Positions 1 to 5,953 of a stretch of DNA of 9,330 bases are shown one piece after another. The position numbers and the translations under genes were made by a program. How positions within the stretch are numbered: the first letter of the stretch is position 1; the number at the start of each line of letters is the position of its first letter. A model generated the notes under the pieces. It made no database searches, was not told the origin of the DNA, and saw only the letters and a list, made by a program, of their open reading frames with translations. Source of the DNA: an uncultured bacterium (GTDB taxonomy: Bacteria > Patescibacteriota > Saccharimonadia > Saccharimonadales > Saccharimonadaceae); contig USNP01000016.1 in NCBI GenBank assembly GCA_900556165.1, positions 1 through 9,330 of the forward strand. The letters run 5' to 3'.

Positions 1-17
1 GCAATTTTATTTTCTTC

Positions 18-46
18 TTGCTTTTTTTAAAAAACTTTGGTAGAAT
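18..46 (+). promoter_or_regulatory. Sigma-70-type promoter of rpsU
   Basis: The -35 element TTGCTT (18-23) is followed after 17 bp by the -10 element TAGAAT (41-46). Transcription would start near 53-57, and the bS21 ATG is at 57. The mRNA would therefore have a leader of at most about 5 nt. No Shine-Dalgarno sequence fits in that space. Confidence 0.7.
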
Positions 47-56
47 AGTAATCAGT

Positions 57-275
57 ATGAGTATTAGTGTAACAAGGAAAGACCAGAAAGAAGCTAACGA
101 AAACATCATTCGTCGCTTTAATCGAAAAGTTCTACAAAGTGGAGTTTTGAGCGAAGCTAAAGCATCGATGCGATTTTCGAAGCCTCTAAGCAAGGTTGAA
201 CGACGCAAAAAAGCAATCGTTCGAAATCAACGCCGTGCTGAAAAAGCACAAAAAATGCGACTTGGTATTCGCTAA
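57..275 (+). CDS. rpsU: Small ribosomal subunit protein bS21
   Basis: This is a 72-aa, strongly basic protein of the 30S subunit, which in bacteria sits near the anti-Shine-Dalgarno end of 16S rRNA. The family pattern is clear: RRFNRKVLQSG at about residues 19-29, a KPLSKVERRKK stretch in the middle, and an Arg/Lys-rich C-terminus. Length is normal for bS21. The frame is open upstream to a TTG at 18, but that would place the coding start on the -35 box and add residues foreign to the family, so ATG 57 is chosen. It is followed by a hairpin and then by yqeY, a common rpsU-yqeY pairing in bacteria. The near-leaderless start means translation must begin without an SD. Identity is secure; the exact 5' end is predicted. 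Confidence 0.93.
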   Translation: MSISVTRKDQKEANENIIRRFNRKVLQSGVLSEAKASMRFSKPLSKVERRKKAIVRNQRRAEKAQKMRLGIR

Positions 276-286
276 AAAATATAAAT

Positions 287-313
287 TCCAGTCGAAAGGC
301 TGGATTTATTTTT
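287..313 (+). terminator. Intrinsic terminator/attenuator between rpsU and yqeY
   Basis: A 7-bp stem (TTCCAGTC-side 287-293 with 298-304, including one G-T pair) is capped by a GAAA tetraloop and followed by a T-rich run, 305-313. The yqeY Shine-Dalgarno sequence begins at the next base (314). No separate yqeY promoter is evident, so this is probably a partial terminator that lowers yqeY expression relative to rpsU. Confidence 0.65.
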
Positions 314-325
314 AAAGGAGGAAGA

Positions 326-763
326 ATGTTAAAAGAACAAATTAACGCAGATTTAAAAACCGCAATGCTTGCGCGAAATGCTTTCAAAACTACAGTTTTG
401 CGAGGTTTAAAAGCTTCAATTTTAGACGAAGAAGTAAAACTTGGTAAGCGTGAAGATGGTTTGGATAATTCTGAAATCGAAACGCTAGTTGCGCGAGAAG
501 TAAAAAAGCGTAAAGAAGCAGCAAGTTTATTAGATGAAGAGCGTGCTGAAAATGAACTAAAAGAAGCTGAAATTCTTTCGAAATATTTGCCAGAAATGGC
601 GAGCGAAGATGAAATTCGCGTAGCCGTAAAAGCTGAAATTTCAGCAATGGGTGAAGTTTCGATCAAGCAAATGGGCGCAATTATTGGCAAAATGAAAGCA
701 AAATTTGGTAATTCTGCTGATGGTGCAGTTTTGGCGAAAATTGTAAAAGAGGAGCTTTCGTAA
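326..763 (+). CDS. yqeY: GatB/YqeY domain protein
   Basis: The 145-aa product matches the YqeY family, small all-helical proteins related to the C-terminal tRNA-binding domain of the amidotransferase subunit GatB. Family features are an N-terminal helix (KEQINADLKTAM, about 3-14), a charged middle helix with REVKKRKEA (57-65), the KYLPEMASEDEI segment (87-97), and a C-terminal G-rich helical part (MGAIIGKMKAKFG, 116-128). Length is typical. The start ATG 326 has a strong SD, AAAGGAGG (314-321), four bases upstream. The stop TAA directly abuts the GTG of the next gene, so the two are translationally close. Family assignment is firm; the cellular role is poorly defined, and a link to tRNA or amidotransferase function rests only on the homology to GatB. 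Confidence 0.92.
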   Translation: MLKEQINADLKTAMLARNAFKTTVLRGLKASILDEEVKLGKREDGLDNSEIETLVAREVKKRKEAASLLDEERAENELKEAEILSKYLPEMASEDEIRVAVKAEISAMGEVSIKQMGAIIGKMKAKFGNSADGAVLAKIVKEELS

Positions 764-1423
764 GTGATTATTGCAATCACAATGCGATATGGTCTTTCTG
801 AGAAGAAGACTGGAAAATATTGGATAGATGAAAATATGAAAAAGATTTTTGAAAATTTAGGAATCTTATTATTTCCGGTTTATTCTTCAAAACAAGCTTC
901 AAAAATCGCTAATTTATGTGATGGGTTAATTATAACTGGAAGCCCTATTCATATTGATGCAAAAAAATATGGTAAAGATAATTTAAATCCAGTCGATAAG
1001 AAAAATCAAGAAATTGATAAACTTGATTTTACACTAATTAGAGAGTTTCATAGCGTTAAGAAGCCAATTTTGGGAATTTGTAGAGGGATTCAGGTTTTAA
1101 ATGTTTACTTTGGCGGAACTTTAAACCAGAAAATAGAAAATCATCAGATTCCAATTAAAGAACGACATAAAGTTAATATATCACCAGATTCAAAAATTTA
1201 CGAGTATTTTAAAGCAAATAGTATTTTTGTGAATTCATTACATAGTCAAGCTATTGAAGATTTGGCGGAAAACTTTAAGGTTACGGCAAGGAGCGATGAT
1301 GGTATTATTGAAGCGATTGAGTTCGAAAATATTATGGGAGTTCAATGGCACCCTGAGCATATGCTAGATTATGGTTTTTTCGATTTTTTTGTAAAAATAT
1401 GTACTAAAAATAATCACTATTAA
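764..1423 (+). CDS. Class I glutamine amidotransferase-like (peptidase C26, gamma-glutamyl-GABA hydrolase family) protein
   Basis: The 219-aa protein has the class I GATase fold with a full triad: nucleophile C106 in LGICRGIQVLN, and H196/E198 in VQWHPEH. A TGSPIHID segment (58-65) lies near the oxyanion region. The CRG context and overall size match the C26/PuuD-like group that hydrolyses gamma-glutamyl amide bonds, rather than a biosynthetic amidotransferase subunit. The substrate cannot be told from sequence. Start is GTG 764, with AAAGAGGAG (746-754) nine bases upstream and directly after the yqeY stop. The last codons form the 5' arm of a terminator. Arginine codons are mostly AGA/AGG (3 of 5), unlike adk (1 of 17), which may indicate a different history from the core genes. 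No polyamine or purine genes are nearby to suggest a pathway. Confidence 0.85.
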   Translation: MIIAITMRYGLSEKKTGKYWIDENMKKIFENLGILLFPVYSSKQASKIANLCDGLIITGSPIHIDAKKYGKDNLNPVDKKNQEIDKLDFTLIREFHSVKKPILGICRGIQVLNVYFGGTLNQKIENHQIPIKERHKVNISPDSKIYEYFKANSIFVNSLHSQAIEDLAENFKVTARSDDGIIEAIEFENIMGVQWHPEHMLDYGFFDFFVKICTKNNHY

Positions 1424-1436
1424 GTGGTTATTTTTT
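1406..1436 (+). terminator. Intrinsic terminator overlapping the end of the amidotransferase-like gene
   Basis: A 12-bp stem pairs 1406-1417 (AAAAATAATCAC) with 1424-1435, including one G-T pair, around a 6-nt loop. It ends in a run of six T (1431-1436). The 5' arm lies inside the coding sequence and the loop contains the TAA stop. It closes the rpsU-yqeY-amidotransferase unit just 5 bp before the next -35 box, isolating the pilin promoter from readthrough. Confidence 0.75.
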
Positions 1437-1440
1437 AACC

Positions 1441-1470
1441 TTGACTTTTGTGGGGGGGGGGTGCTATAAT
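1441..1470 (+). promoter_or_regulatory. Near-consensus promoter with G-tract spacer, upstream of the pilin-like gene
   Basis: The -35 element is TTGACT (1441-1446) and the -10 is a perfect TATAAT (1465-1470), preceded by an extended -10 TG (1462-1463). The spacer is 18 bp and contains ten consecutive G. Losing one G would give the 17-bp optimum. The pilin ATG (1477) is seven bases after the -10, exactly where transcription should start, so the mRNA is predicted to be leaderless. Confidence 0.85.
1452..1461 (+). repeat. Poly-G tract (G10) in promoter spacer
   Basis: Ten consecutive G lie between the -35 and -10 boxes of the pilin promoter, in otherwise AT-rich DNA. Such tracts are prone to slipped-strand change of length. 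Here each gain or loss alters the -35/-10 distance without touching the coding frame. Confidence 0.9.
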
Positions 1471-1476
1471 CGAGAT

Positions 1477-2064
1477 ATGAAAAAGCATAATCTTTATGAA
1501 GGATTTACAATTATTGAAGTTGTTTTAGTGCTCGCAATTGCTGGGTTAATATTTTTAATGGTATTTCTTGGATTGCCAGCTTTACAACGGAGCCAGCGGA
1601 ATACCGCTCGAAAGCAAGATTATTCTACAATTGCTTCAGCAATACAAACATATAAAGCAAATAATAAGGGTGAATTTCCAACTTTTGAAAAGGTTGGTGA
1701 GAGAACCGGGAATATTTCCCCAATTGGAAAAGGTGTTTTAGCTCAATATTTAAAAGAAACAAACATTATTGATGGGTATATGATAACTCATAAAGGTGAT
1801 TTTCATTGGAAGGATTATGTTGGTGATGGTCCTAATGGAAGGCATTCTTTTACTCCTATGACTGAATGGATAAATGGCGATGATGAAAGATATTACGACA
1901 TAGCCTTTATAATGATTGGCGCTAAGTGTACTGATAAAAATAATGAAAAATGGGGCGGTTTGATTCCGGAAGAAAAAGAAGGAAGCGTTGCTATTTTTGG
2001 CCATCTTGAAGGTCTTGGTGAAGGGAAATATTCAAGAGGAGCTAATTATTGTCGAGATTTCTAA
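1477..2064 (+). CDS. Type IV pilin-like / pseudopilin protein with class III signal peptide
   Basis: The 195-aa protein begins with a short basic leader, then the prepilin peptidase site EG|FTIIE: cleavage after G9, F10 as mature residue 1, and the conserved Glu at mature position 5 (E14). A hydrophobic helix follows at about 15-33. The remainder is a hydrophilic globular domain with only two cysteines, C151 and C192, placed like the C-terminal disulfide loop of type IV pilins. It would be processed by PilD-type peptidase and assembled into a pilus or secretion pseudopilus. No other pilus gene is in view. ATG 1477 is preferred because an in-frame TTG at 1441 would start inside the -35 box and translate the G-tract. 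Arg codons are AGA/AGG in 4 of 8 cases, unlike adk. Whether it is a major or minor subunit cannot be decided. Confidence 0.85.
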   Translation: MKKHNLYEGFTIIEVVLVLAIAGLIFLMVFLGLPALQRSQRNTARKQDYSTIASAIQTYKANNKGEFPTFEKVGERTGNISPIGKGVLAQYLKETNIIDGYMITHKGDFHWKDYVGDGPNGRHSFTPMTEWINGDDERYYDIAFIMIGAKCTDKNNEKWGGLIPEEKEGSVAIFGHLEGLGEGKYSRGANYCRDF

Positions 2065-2081
2065 CTTTTAAATTTTTATGC

Positions 2082-2102
2082 TATAATATAAAAGTATATA
2101 AT
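2082..2102 (+). promoter_or_regulatory. Promoter region of adk-map
   Basis: An extended -10, TGC followed by TATAAT (2082-2087), lies in the gap between the pilin gene and adk. A second TATAAT is at 2097-2102. No good -35 is visible for either, as is common with extended -10 promoters. Starts near 2094 or 2109 would leave a leader of about 14-29 nt holding the SD AAAAGGAAA (2111-2119). Confidence 0.6.
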
Positions 2103-2122
2103 TTAAAAACAAAAGGAAATCA

Positions 2123-2671
2123 ATGATTGTATTTTTTGGTCCAGCGGGTGCTGGTAAAAGCGTTCAAGGTAATTTGTTGGCCGCGCGGAATGATTGGCGT
2201 TGGCTTGGAGCGGGGCAACTTTTGCGAGATAGCAAAGATCCTGAGCTTCTCGCACAAATGAGCACTGGAAAACTGGTTGATCCAGAGATTGTTAATCGCG
2301 TAATGGGCGAGGCTCTTGATCGTGCAAATGGAAAAAATGTTAAGCAGGTGATTCTTGATGGTTATCCACGCCAGCTCGCACAGGCAAAATGGTTGATCGA
2401 AAACAAGCAAAATCATGGTAGAGACGTTGATTTAGTGATTGTTTTGGAAGTGCCCCGAAGCGAATTGATGCGCCGGCTTGAAATTCGCGGTCGACTTGAT
2501 GATACTCCAGAAGTTATCGACGAGCGCCTTCGAATTTATCGGCAAGAAATGTATCCGGTTTTGAATTATTTTAACGAAAATGGCGTGCGAATTGCTCATA
2601 TCGACGGAACGGGCACGGTTGGGCAAGTTCACGATCGAATTATGGAGGAAATTGAATCGTGCGAAATTTAA
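2123..2671 (+). CDS. adk: Adenylate kinase, short form
   Basis: The enzyme interconverts ATP + AMP and 2 ADP in the cytosol. The P-loop GPAGAGKS (6-13) is at the N-terminus, the DGYPR motif of the NMP-kinase family is at 79-83, and the arginine-rich region RRLEIRGRLDDTPEVIDERL spans about 117-136. At 182 aa it is shorter than the usual long adenylate kinase. No four-Cys zinc LID is present, so it is a short-LID form. Some related nucleoside monophosphate kinases look similar, but the DGYPR motif and the position before map favour Adk. Start ATG 2123 has a purine-rich SD about five bases upstream. Its 3' end overlaps map by 13 bp, showing coupled expression; adk-map order is widely conserved next to ribosomal protein genes, which are absent here. 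Confidence 0.88.
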   Translation: MIVFFGPAGAGKSVQGNLLAARNDWRWLGAGQLLRDSKDPELLAQMSTGKLVDPEIVNRVMGEALDRANGKNVKQVILDGYPRQLAQAKWLIENKQNHGRDVDLVIVLEVPRSELMRRLEIRGRLDDTPEVIDERLRIYRQEMYPVLNYFNENGVRIAHIDGTGTVGQVHDRIMEEIESCEI

Positions 2672-3429
2672 TCACTGGCAATAAAACCGAGGCACAAATT
2701 CAAGCAATGCGTGAGGGTGGAAAAATCCTCGCGCGAATTTTGCGTGAGCTTACGGAATTTTCGAAAGTCGGAATGACTGGTCTTGAAGTTGATACTTTTG
2801 CACGCAAGAAAATTAAAGAATATGGAGCGAAATCTGCTTATCTCACGCCAGAGGTGAATTTTCCGGGCGTAGTTTGTATTTCGGTGAATGATTGCGTTGT
2901 TCATGGTGCGCCAAATAATATTCCTTTTGAAAAAGGTGATGTTGTAAAATTTGATATGGTTATTGAATTTAAAGGAATGATGACTGATTCCGCCGTGACG
3001 ACAGTTATTGGCGAAGAACCAAAAGGTGCAGTGAAGCATCTTTTGAATGATACAAAAAAAGCGCTTGCGGCGGGAATTTCAGTTGTGAAGCCTGGTGTGA
3101 AAACCGGTGATATTGGCGCAGCGGTTGAAAAATCACTTAAAAAATCAAAACTCGGTAATGTTCGAGATTTGGTTGGGCATGGTGTTGGTTTGAAAATGCA
3201 TATGGATCCAGAAGTTCCAAATTATGGCAAGGCTGGAAGTGGCGTGACTTTTCAGGAAGGTGATACTTTTTGTATTGAGCCAATGACTTCTCTTGGTAAA
3301 GGCGATGTGATTTTTAATGGAACAGATAGCGAATGGGATGTTTTAATGAAAGATGGTTCGCTCTCGGCACATTTCGAACACACAGTTTTGGTTACAAAGG
3401 ATGGAGTTGAAATTCTTACATTAGAATAA
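2659..3429 (+). CDS. map: Methionine aminopeptidase, type I
   Basis: This cytosolic metalloenzyme removes the initiator methionine from nascent proteins. All expected catalytic and metal-binding residues are visible in the 256-aa protein: H82 (VVHGAP), D99 (KFDMV), D110 (MTDSAV), H174 (GHGVG), E207 (CIEPM) and E240 (FEHTV). There is no N-terminal zinc-finger extension, which fits the short bacterial type Ia form. Start is GTG 2659 inside the end of adk, with SD GGAGGA (2644-2649) nine bases upstream and within adk coding sequence, so translation is probably coupled to adk. The next gene starts 8 bp after the stop. Confidence 0.95.
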   Translation: MRNLITGNKTEAQIQAMREGGKILARILRELTEFSKVGMTGLEVDTFARKKIKEYGAKSAYLTPEVNFPGVVCISVNDCVVHGAPNNIPFEKGDVVKFDMVIEFKGMMTDSAVTTVIGEEPKGAVKHLLNDTKKALAAGISVVKPGVKTGDIGAAVEKSLKKSKLGNVRDLVGHGVGLKMHMDPEVPNYGKAGSGVTFQEGDTFCIEPMTSLGKGDVIFNGTDSEWDVLMKDGSLSAHFEHTVLVTKDGVEILTLE

Positions 3430-3437
3430 TTTTTCGA

Positions 3438-4337
3438 ATGGGCGGAAAAAAGAAAAAATCGTGTAAAAATCACGAACATCTGCATTTTGTGCAGGCGCAT
3501 TCTCACGAGTACGCAAGTAATTTACCGCTTGCGATTTGTTTGAATTTGGGTTTTTCGATTGCTGAATTTTTCTTTGGCGCACTTTTTGGATCAGCGGCAA
3601 TTTCGGCAGACGCAGTTCATGATTTGAGTGACGCTTTTTTGCTGACAGTTTCGTTAATTTTGAGTAAACTTAGTAATAAAAAACCAACTTCGGTGATGAG
3701 TTATGGTTACAAACGACTTTCGGTGCTTGGTGCTCTTTTGAATACGGTTGTAATTTTGTGGATTTCCTACTCGATGTCAATTGCAGTTTATTATGAATTT
3801 ACTTTTCCACACACGCATCCGAGGGTGAATATTCCTGGATTAATGATTGTTTCGATTGTCGGAATTTTTGTAAATTTATTTGCGGCAGCTCGGCTTCATG
3901 GTTCGAAAAACTTACTTGATCGAACGATTTCGATTCATTTGATTGAAGATTTGCTCGGCTGGATTTTGACTTTTTTAAGCTCAATTTTAATTTCGTTTTC
4001 AGGGCTTCACATGCTTGATCGTGTGACAAGTCTGTGTATTTTGCTGTTTATCATATGGGGCGCAATTTCGAATTCTTGGGGTGCTTTAAAAATTCTTATT
4101 CAACGAGCACCAAGCGTAAAAAATTTAAATAAGATTAAAAAGCAGATTTTGGCGATTGATGGTGTTTTGAAAATTGAGAATATTCATTTTTGGAGTATTG
4201 ATGATGTTGATCATATTCTTACGGCGCGAATTTTTGTGAATGATTTTTCGAAAAGTGTAAAAATCCGTAAAGAGATTTCGAATTTTTTGCCAGAATTTCA
4301 AATTGTAGATTCGACAATAGAAATTTTAGAAAAATAA
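3438..4337 (+). CDS. Cation diffusion facilitator (zinc-type) transporter
   Basis: This is an inner-membrane divalent-cation/proton antiporter of the CDF family (CzcD/ZnT-like), 299 aa. A His-rich N-terminal segment (HEHLHFVQAHSHE, 12-24) precedes about six hydrophobic helices. The transport site is recognisable: TM2 has ADAVHDLSD with H61 and D65, and TM5 has HLIED with H167 and D171. This 2His/2Asp set is typical of zinc-transporting members. The C-terminal part (about 228-299) is the cytosolic ferredoxin-like metal-sensing domain. Start ATG 3438 lies 8 bp after map and has no clear SD, so it probably depends on readthrough and coupling from map. No metal-responsive regulator or operator is seen. 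Zinc preference is inferred from the HD-HD pattern; cadmium or other metals remain possible. Confidence 0.9.
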   Translation: MGGKKKKSCKNHEHLHFVQAHSHEYASNLPLAICLNLGFSIAEFFFGALFGSAAISADAVHDLSDAFLLTVSLILSKLSNKKPTSVMSYGYKRLSVLGALLNTVVILWISYSMSIAVYYEFTFPHTHPRVNIPGLMIVSIVGIFVNLFAAARLHGSKNLLDRTISIHLIEDLLGWILTFLSSILISFSGLHMLDRVTSLCILLFIIWGAISNSWGALKILIQRAPSVKNLNKIKKQILAIDGVLKIENIHFWSIDDVDHILTARIFVNDFSKSVKIRKEISNFLPEFQIVDSTIEILEK

Positions 4338-4350
4338 ATCAAAAAAGTGC

Positions 4351-4379
4351 TTGCAATTTTTAAAAGGCTCGTGTATAAT
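4351..4379 (+). promoter_or_regulatory. Strong promoter of the tRNA-Thr/tRNA-Tyr unit
   Basis: The -35 element TTGCAA (4351-4356) is 17 bp from a perfect TATAAT (4374-4379), which has a TG dinucleotide immediately upstream. Transcription should begin near 4386, about 13 nt before the tRNA-Thr 5' end. Confidence 0.85.
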
Positions 4380-4398
4380 TGATAATGTACTTGGTTGT

Positions 4399-4475
4399 GC
4401 CACCTTAGCTCAGCTGGTTAGAGCAGCTGTTTTGTAAACAGCAGGCCTTCGGTTCGAATCCGAAAGGTGGCTCCA
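4399..4475 (+). tRNA. tRNA-Thr (anticodon UGU)
   Basis: This is a full cloverleaf. Acceptor GCCACCT (4399-4405) pairs with AGGTGGC. The D-arm is GCTC/GAGC and the anticodon stem is GCTGT/ACAGC around loop TTTGTAA, giving anticodon TGT. The T-arm is TTCGG/CCGAA with TTCGAAT loop. The discriminator is T and the 3' CCA is encoded (4473-4475). It is class I with a short variable loop. The anticodon reads ACA and, with wobble, other Thr codons. Confidence 0.97.
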
Positions 4476-4499
4476 AGTATTTTTTAATACAGAATAAAC

Positions 4500-4585
4500 G
4501 CTGGGATAGTGAAGCGGTCAAACACAACAGACTGTAAATCTGTCGGCAGATGCCTTCGAAAGTTCGAATCTTTCTCCCAGCACCA
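4500..4585 (+). tRNA. tRNA-Tyr (anticodon GUA)
   Basis: Acceptor GCTGGGA pairs with TCCCAGC, with discriminator A and encoded CCA (4583-4585). The anticodon stem ACAGA/TCTGT encloses loop CTGTAAA with anticodon GTA. A long variable arm (GGC AGAT GCC) marks it as class II, as expected for bacterial tRNA-Tyr. The T-arm is GAAAG/CTTTC. It lies 24 bp after tRNA-Thr and is evidently co-transcribed. Confidence 0.96.
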
Positions 4586-4611
4586 GAAATTATTTTAAAT
4601 ACAATATTAAG

Positions 4612-4643
4612 AAAAAACACTTATCACTGCGAGGGTGTTTTTT
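4612..4643 (+). terminator. Intrinsic terminator of the tRNA unit
   Basis: A 9-bp stem AAAAAACAC (4612-4620) pairs with GTGTTTTTT (4635-4643) and ends in T6. The loop is 14 nt. It lies 26 bp after tRNA-Tyr and before the ftsA promoter. Confidence 0.75.
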
Positions 4644-4667
4644 ATGTTACTTTTTTAATTTTCGCAC

Positions 4668-4696
4668 TTGATAAAAATTAGCATTAACGGTATAAT
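4668..4696 (+). promoter_or_regulatory. Promoter of ftsA
   Basis: The -35 element TTGATA (4668-4673), a 17-bp spacer and a perfect TATAAT (4691-4696) form a strong sigma-70-like promoter. The ftsA ATG (4703) is seven bases past the -10, so the transcript is predicted to begin at the start codon itself (leaderless). Confidence 0.85.
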
Positions 4697-4702
4697 AGAA
4701 TT

Positions 4703-5920
4703 ATGAATGAGAATTCTCGATATGTGGCAGGAATAGATATTGGAACAACTGAGGTTAGAGCTGTTGTTGCGAAGTTTGATAAGGAAGGCGAACCAAGTAT
4801 TGTTGGTGTTGCTTCGGTTGAAAATTCTGGAATGAAAAAAGGTATTGTAAGTCATTCCGAAAACACTTATCGTGCGATAGATAAAGCGCTTGTTGAGGCC
4901 GAAAAAATGAGCGGTCAAACTTGTGATAATATCGCGATTAGCGTGAACGGTGCGAATATTTTAAGCACAAAAACCGATGGAATGGTAGCCGTAAGTTCGC
5001 CTGACGGCCTTATCGATGATAACGATATTGAGCGCGTTAAAGAAGTTGCAATAGTTGGTAAAGTACCCGAAGGTCGCGAGATTTTGCGGTTTGTGCCGTA
5101 TTACTACAACGTAGATAATCAAGAGAGGGTTCCTGACCCTTATCGAATGGAAGGAAATCGGCTCGAAGTTTGCGGAAATATTCTTTCTGCACCAATTTCT
5201 CAGATTGAAAATATTGAAGGAGTTTTTGAAAGGGTTGGCGATTTTAATTCGAAAATTTATTACCCAAGTGTGGTAGCTTCGTCATGCGCAGTTTTAACTG
5301 AAAAGCAAAAAGAAAACGGTGTAGTTGTGGTGGACCTTGGAGCTTCAACTACTGGTGTTGCGATTTATGAAGATGAAAATTTGCAGTTCGTTAAGGTGAT
5401 TCCGCTTGGTGGAATAAACATCACAAATGATCTTGCAATTTGCTTGAAGGTTTCACCAGAGGTTGCTGAAGAGATTAAAATTAAGCATGGTCATGCTTTT
5501 GAAAGAGAAGAAGATCATGATATTGTGGTTAAGCATGGTCGCGAACATTATAGCTTCAATACTCAGGAAATTGACGAAATTGTCGAGGCTAGACTTGAAG
5601 AAATTTTTGACGAAGTTAAAAAAGTTCTTAAAGAATCTGGTTTTGAAAATCAATTACCAAGTGGTGTAGTTTTGACCGGTGGTGGAGCAGAACTTAAAGG
5701 TATTGATAATTTTGTAAAGAATTATTTACAGTTAGCTACACAGATTTCAAAAAATGGAATTGAGAGAACAGTTTCGGATAAAGTGAAAAAACTTAAATAT
5801 TCTGCGGCGGTTGGATTATTGATTGAAATGAGAGATATTGCTTCAGAAAATAGTAATTATAGTGAAGATTATCCTAAACAAGTCGGATTTTTTGCGAAAT
5901 TCTTTAAGAAAAAACAATAA
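4703..5920 (+). CDS. ftsA: Cell division protein FtsA
   Basis: FtsA is an actin-like ATPase that tethers FtsZ filaments to the cytoplasmic membrane and recruits later divisome proteins. In this 405-aa protein the phosphate-1 loop is GIDIGTTEVRAVVA (10-23), phosphate-2 is VVDLGASTTGVAIY (209-222), and the adenosine motif is VLTGGGAELKGI (323-334). The segment between the first two includes the FtsA-specific 1C region (about 85-160). The C-terminus carries a short amphipathic helix, VGFFAKFFKKK (394-404), the membrane-targeting sequence. Length and motif order are normal. There is no SD at ATG 4703; its promoter predicts a leaderless mRNA. ftsZ follows after 33 bp with its own extra promoter. 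The usual dcw neighbours (ftsQ, mur genes) are not adjacent. Confidence 0.96.
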   Translation: MNENSRYVAGIDIGTTEVRAVVAKFDKEGEPSIVGVASVENSGMKKGIVSHSENTYRAIDKALVEAEKMSGQTCDNIAISVNGANILSTKTDGMVAVSSPDGLIDDNDIERVKEVAIVGKVPEGREILRFVPYYYNVDNQERVPDPYRMEGNRLEVCGNILSAPISQIENIEGVFERVGDFNSKIYYPSVVASSCAVLTEKQKENGVVVVDLGASTTGVAIYEDENLQFVKVIPLGGINITNDLAICLKVSPEVAEEIKIKHGHAFEREEDHDIVVKHGREHYSFNTQEIDEIVEARLEEIFDEVKKVLKESGFENQLPSGVVLTGGGAELKGIDNFVKNYLQLATQISKNGIERTVSDKVKKLKYSAAVGLLIEMRDIASENSNYSEDYPKQVGFFAKFFKKKQ

Positions 5921-5925
5921 AGTGA

Positions 5926-5948
5926 TATAATGGTAGTGAATTAAGGAG
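5926..5948 (+). promoter_or_regulatory. Extended -10 promoter and ribosome binding site of ftsZ
   Basis: TGA followed by TATAAT (5926-5931) lies in the ftsA-ftsZ gap, with no convincing -35. A start near 5938 would give a leader of about 16 nt that holds a clear SD, AAGGAG (5943-5948), five bases before ATG 5954. ftsZ can thus be expressed above the level of ftsA, as is usual for the two proteins. Confidence 0.6.
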
Positions 5949-5953
5949 AAAAA

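Noticed and set aside
18..56. TTG start at 18 adding 13 residues to bS21
   Set aside because: It would lie on the -35 element, and the extra residues do not belong to the bS21 family.
157..780. Long antisense reading frame (207 codons, - strand) across rpsU and yqeY
   Set aside because: It mirrors yqeY codon structure, has a Ser/Ala/Phe-rich composition typical of antisense shadow frames, and resembles no family, whereas the + strand proteins are clear.
1441..1476. TTG start at 1441 adding 12 residues to the pilin protein
   Set aside because: It would start on the -35 box and translate the G-tract and -10. The prepilin leader beginning MKKHNLYEG at 1477 has the proper short length.
2066..2108. 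AT-only inverted repeat (TTTTAAATT / AATTTAAAA) between pilin and adk
   Set aside because: The 25-nt loop contains the adk promoter and the arms are purely A/T, so chance pairing in AT-rich DNA is the best explanation. It is not a convincing pilin terminator.
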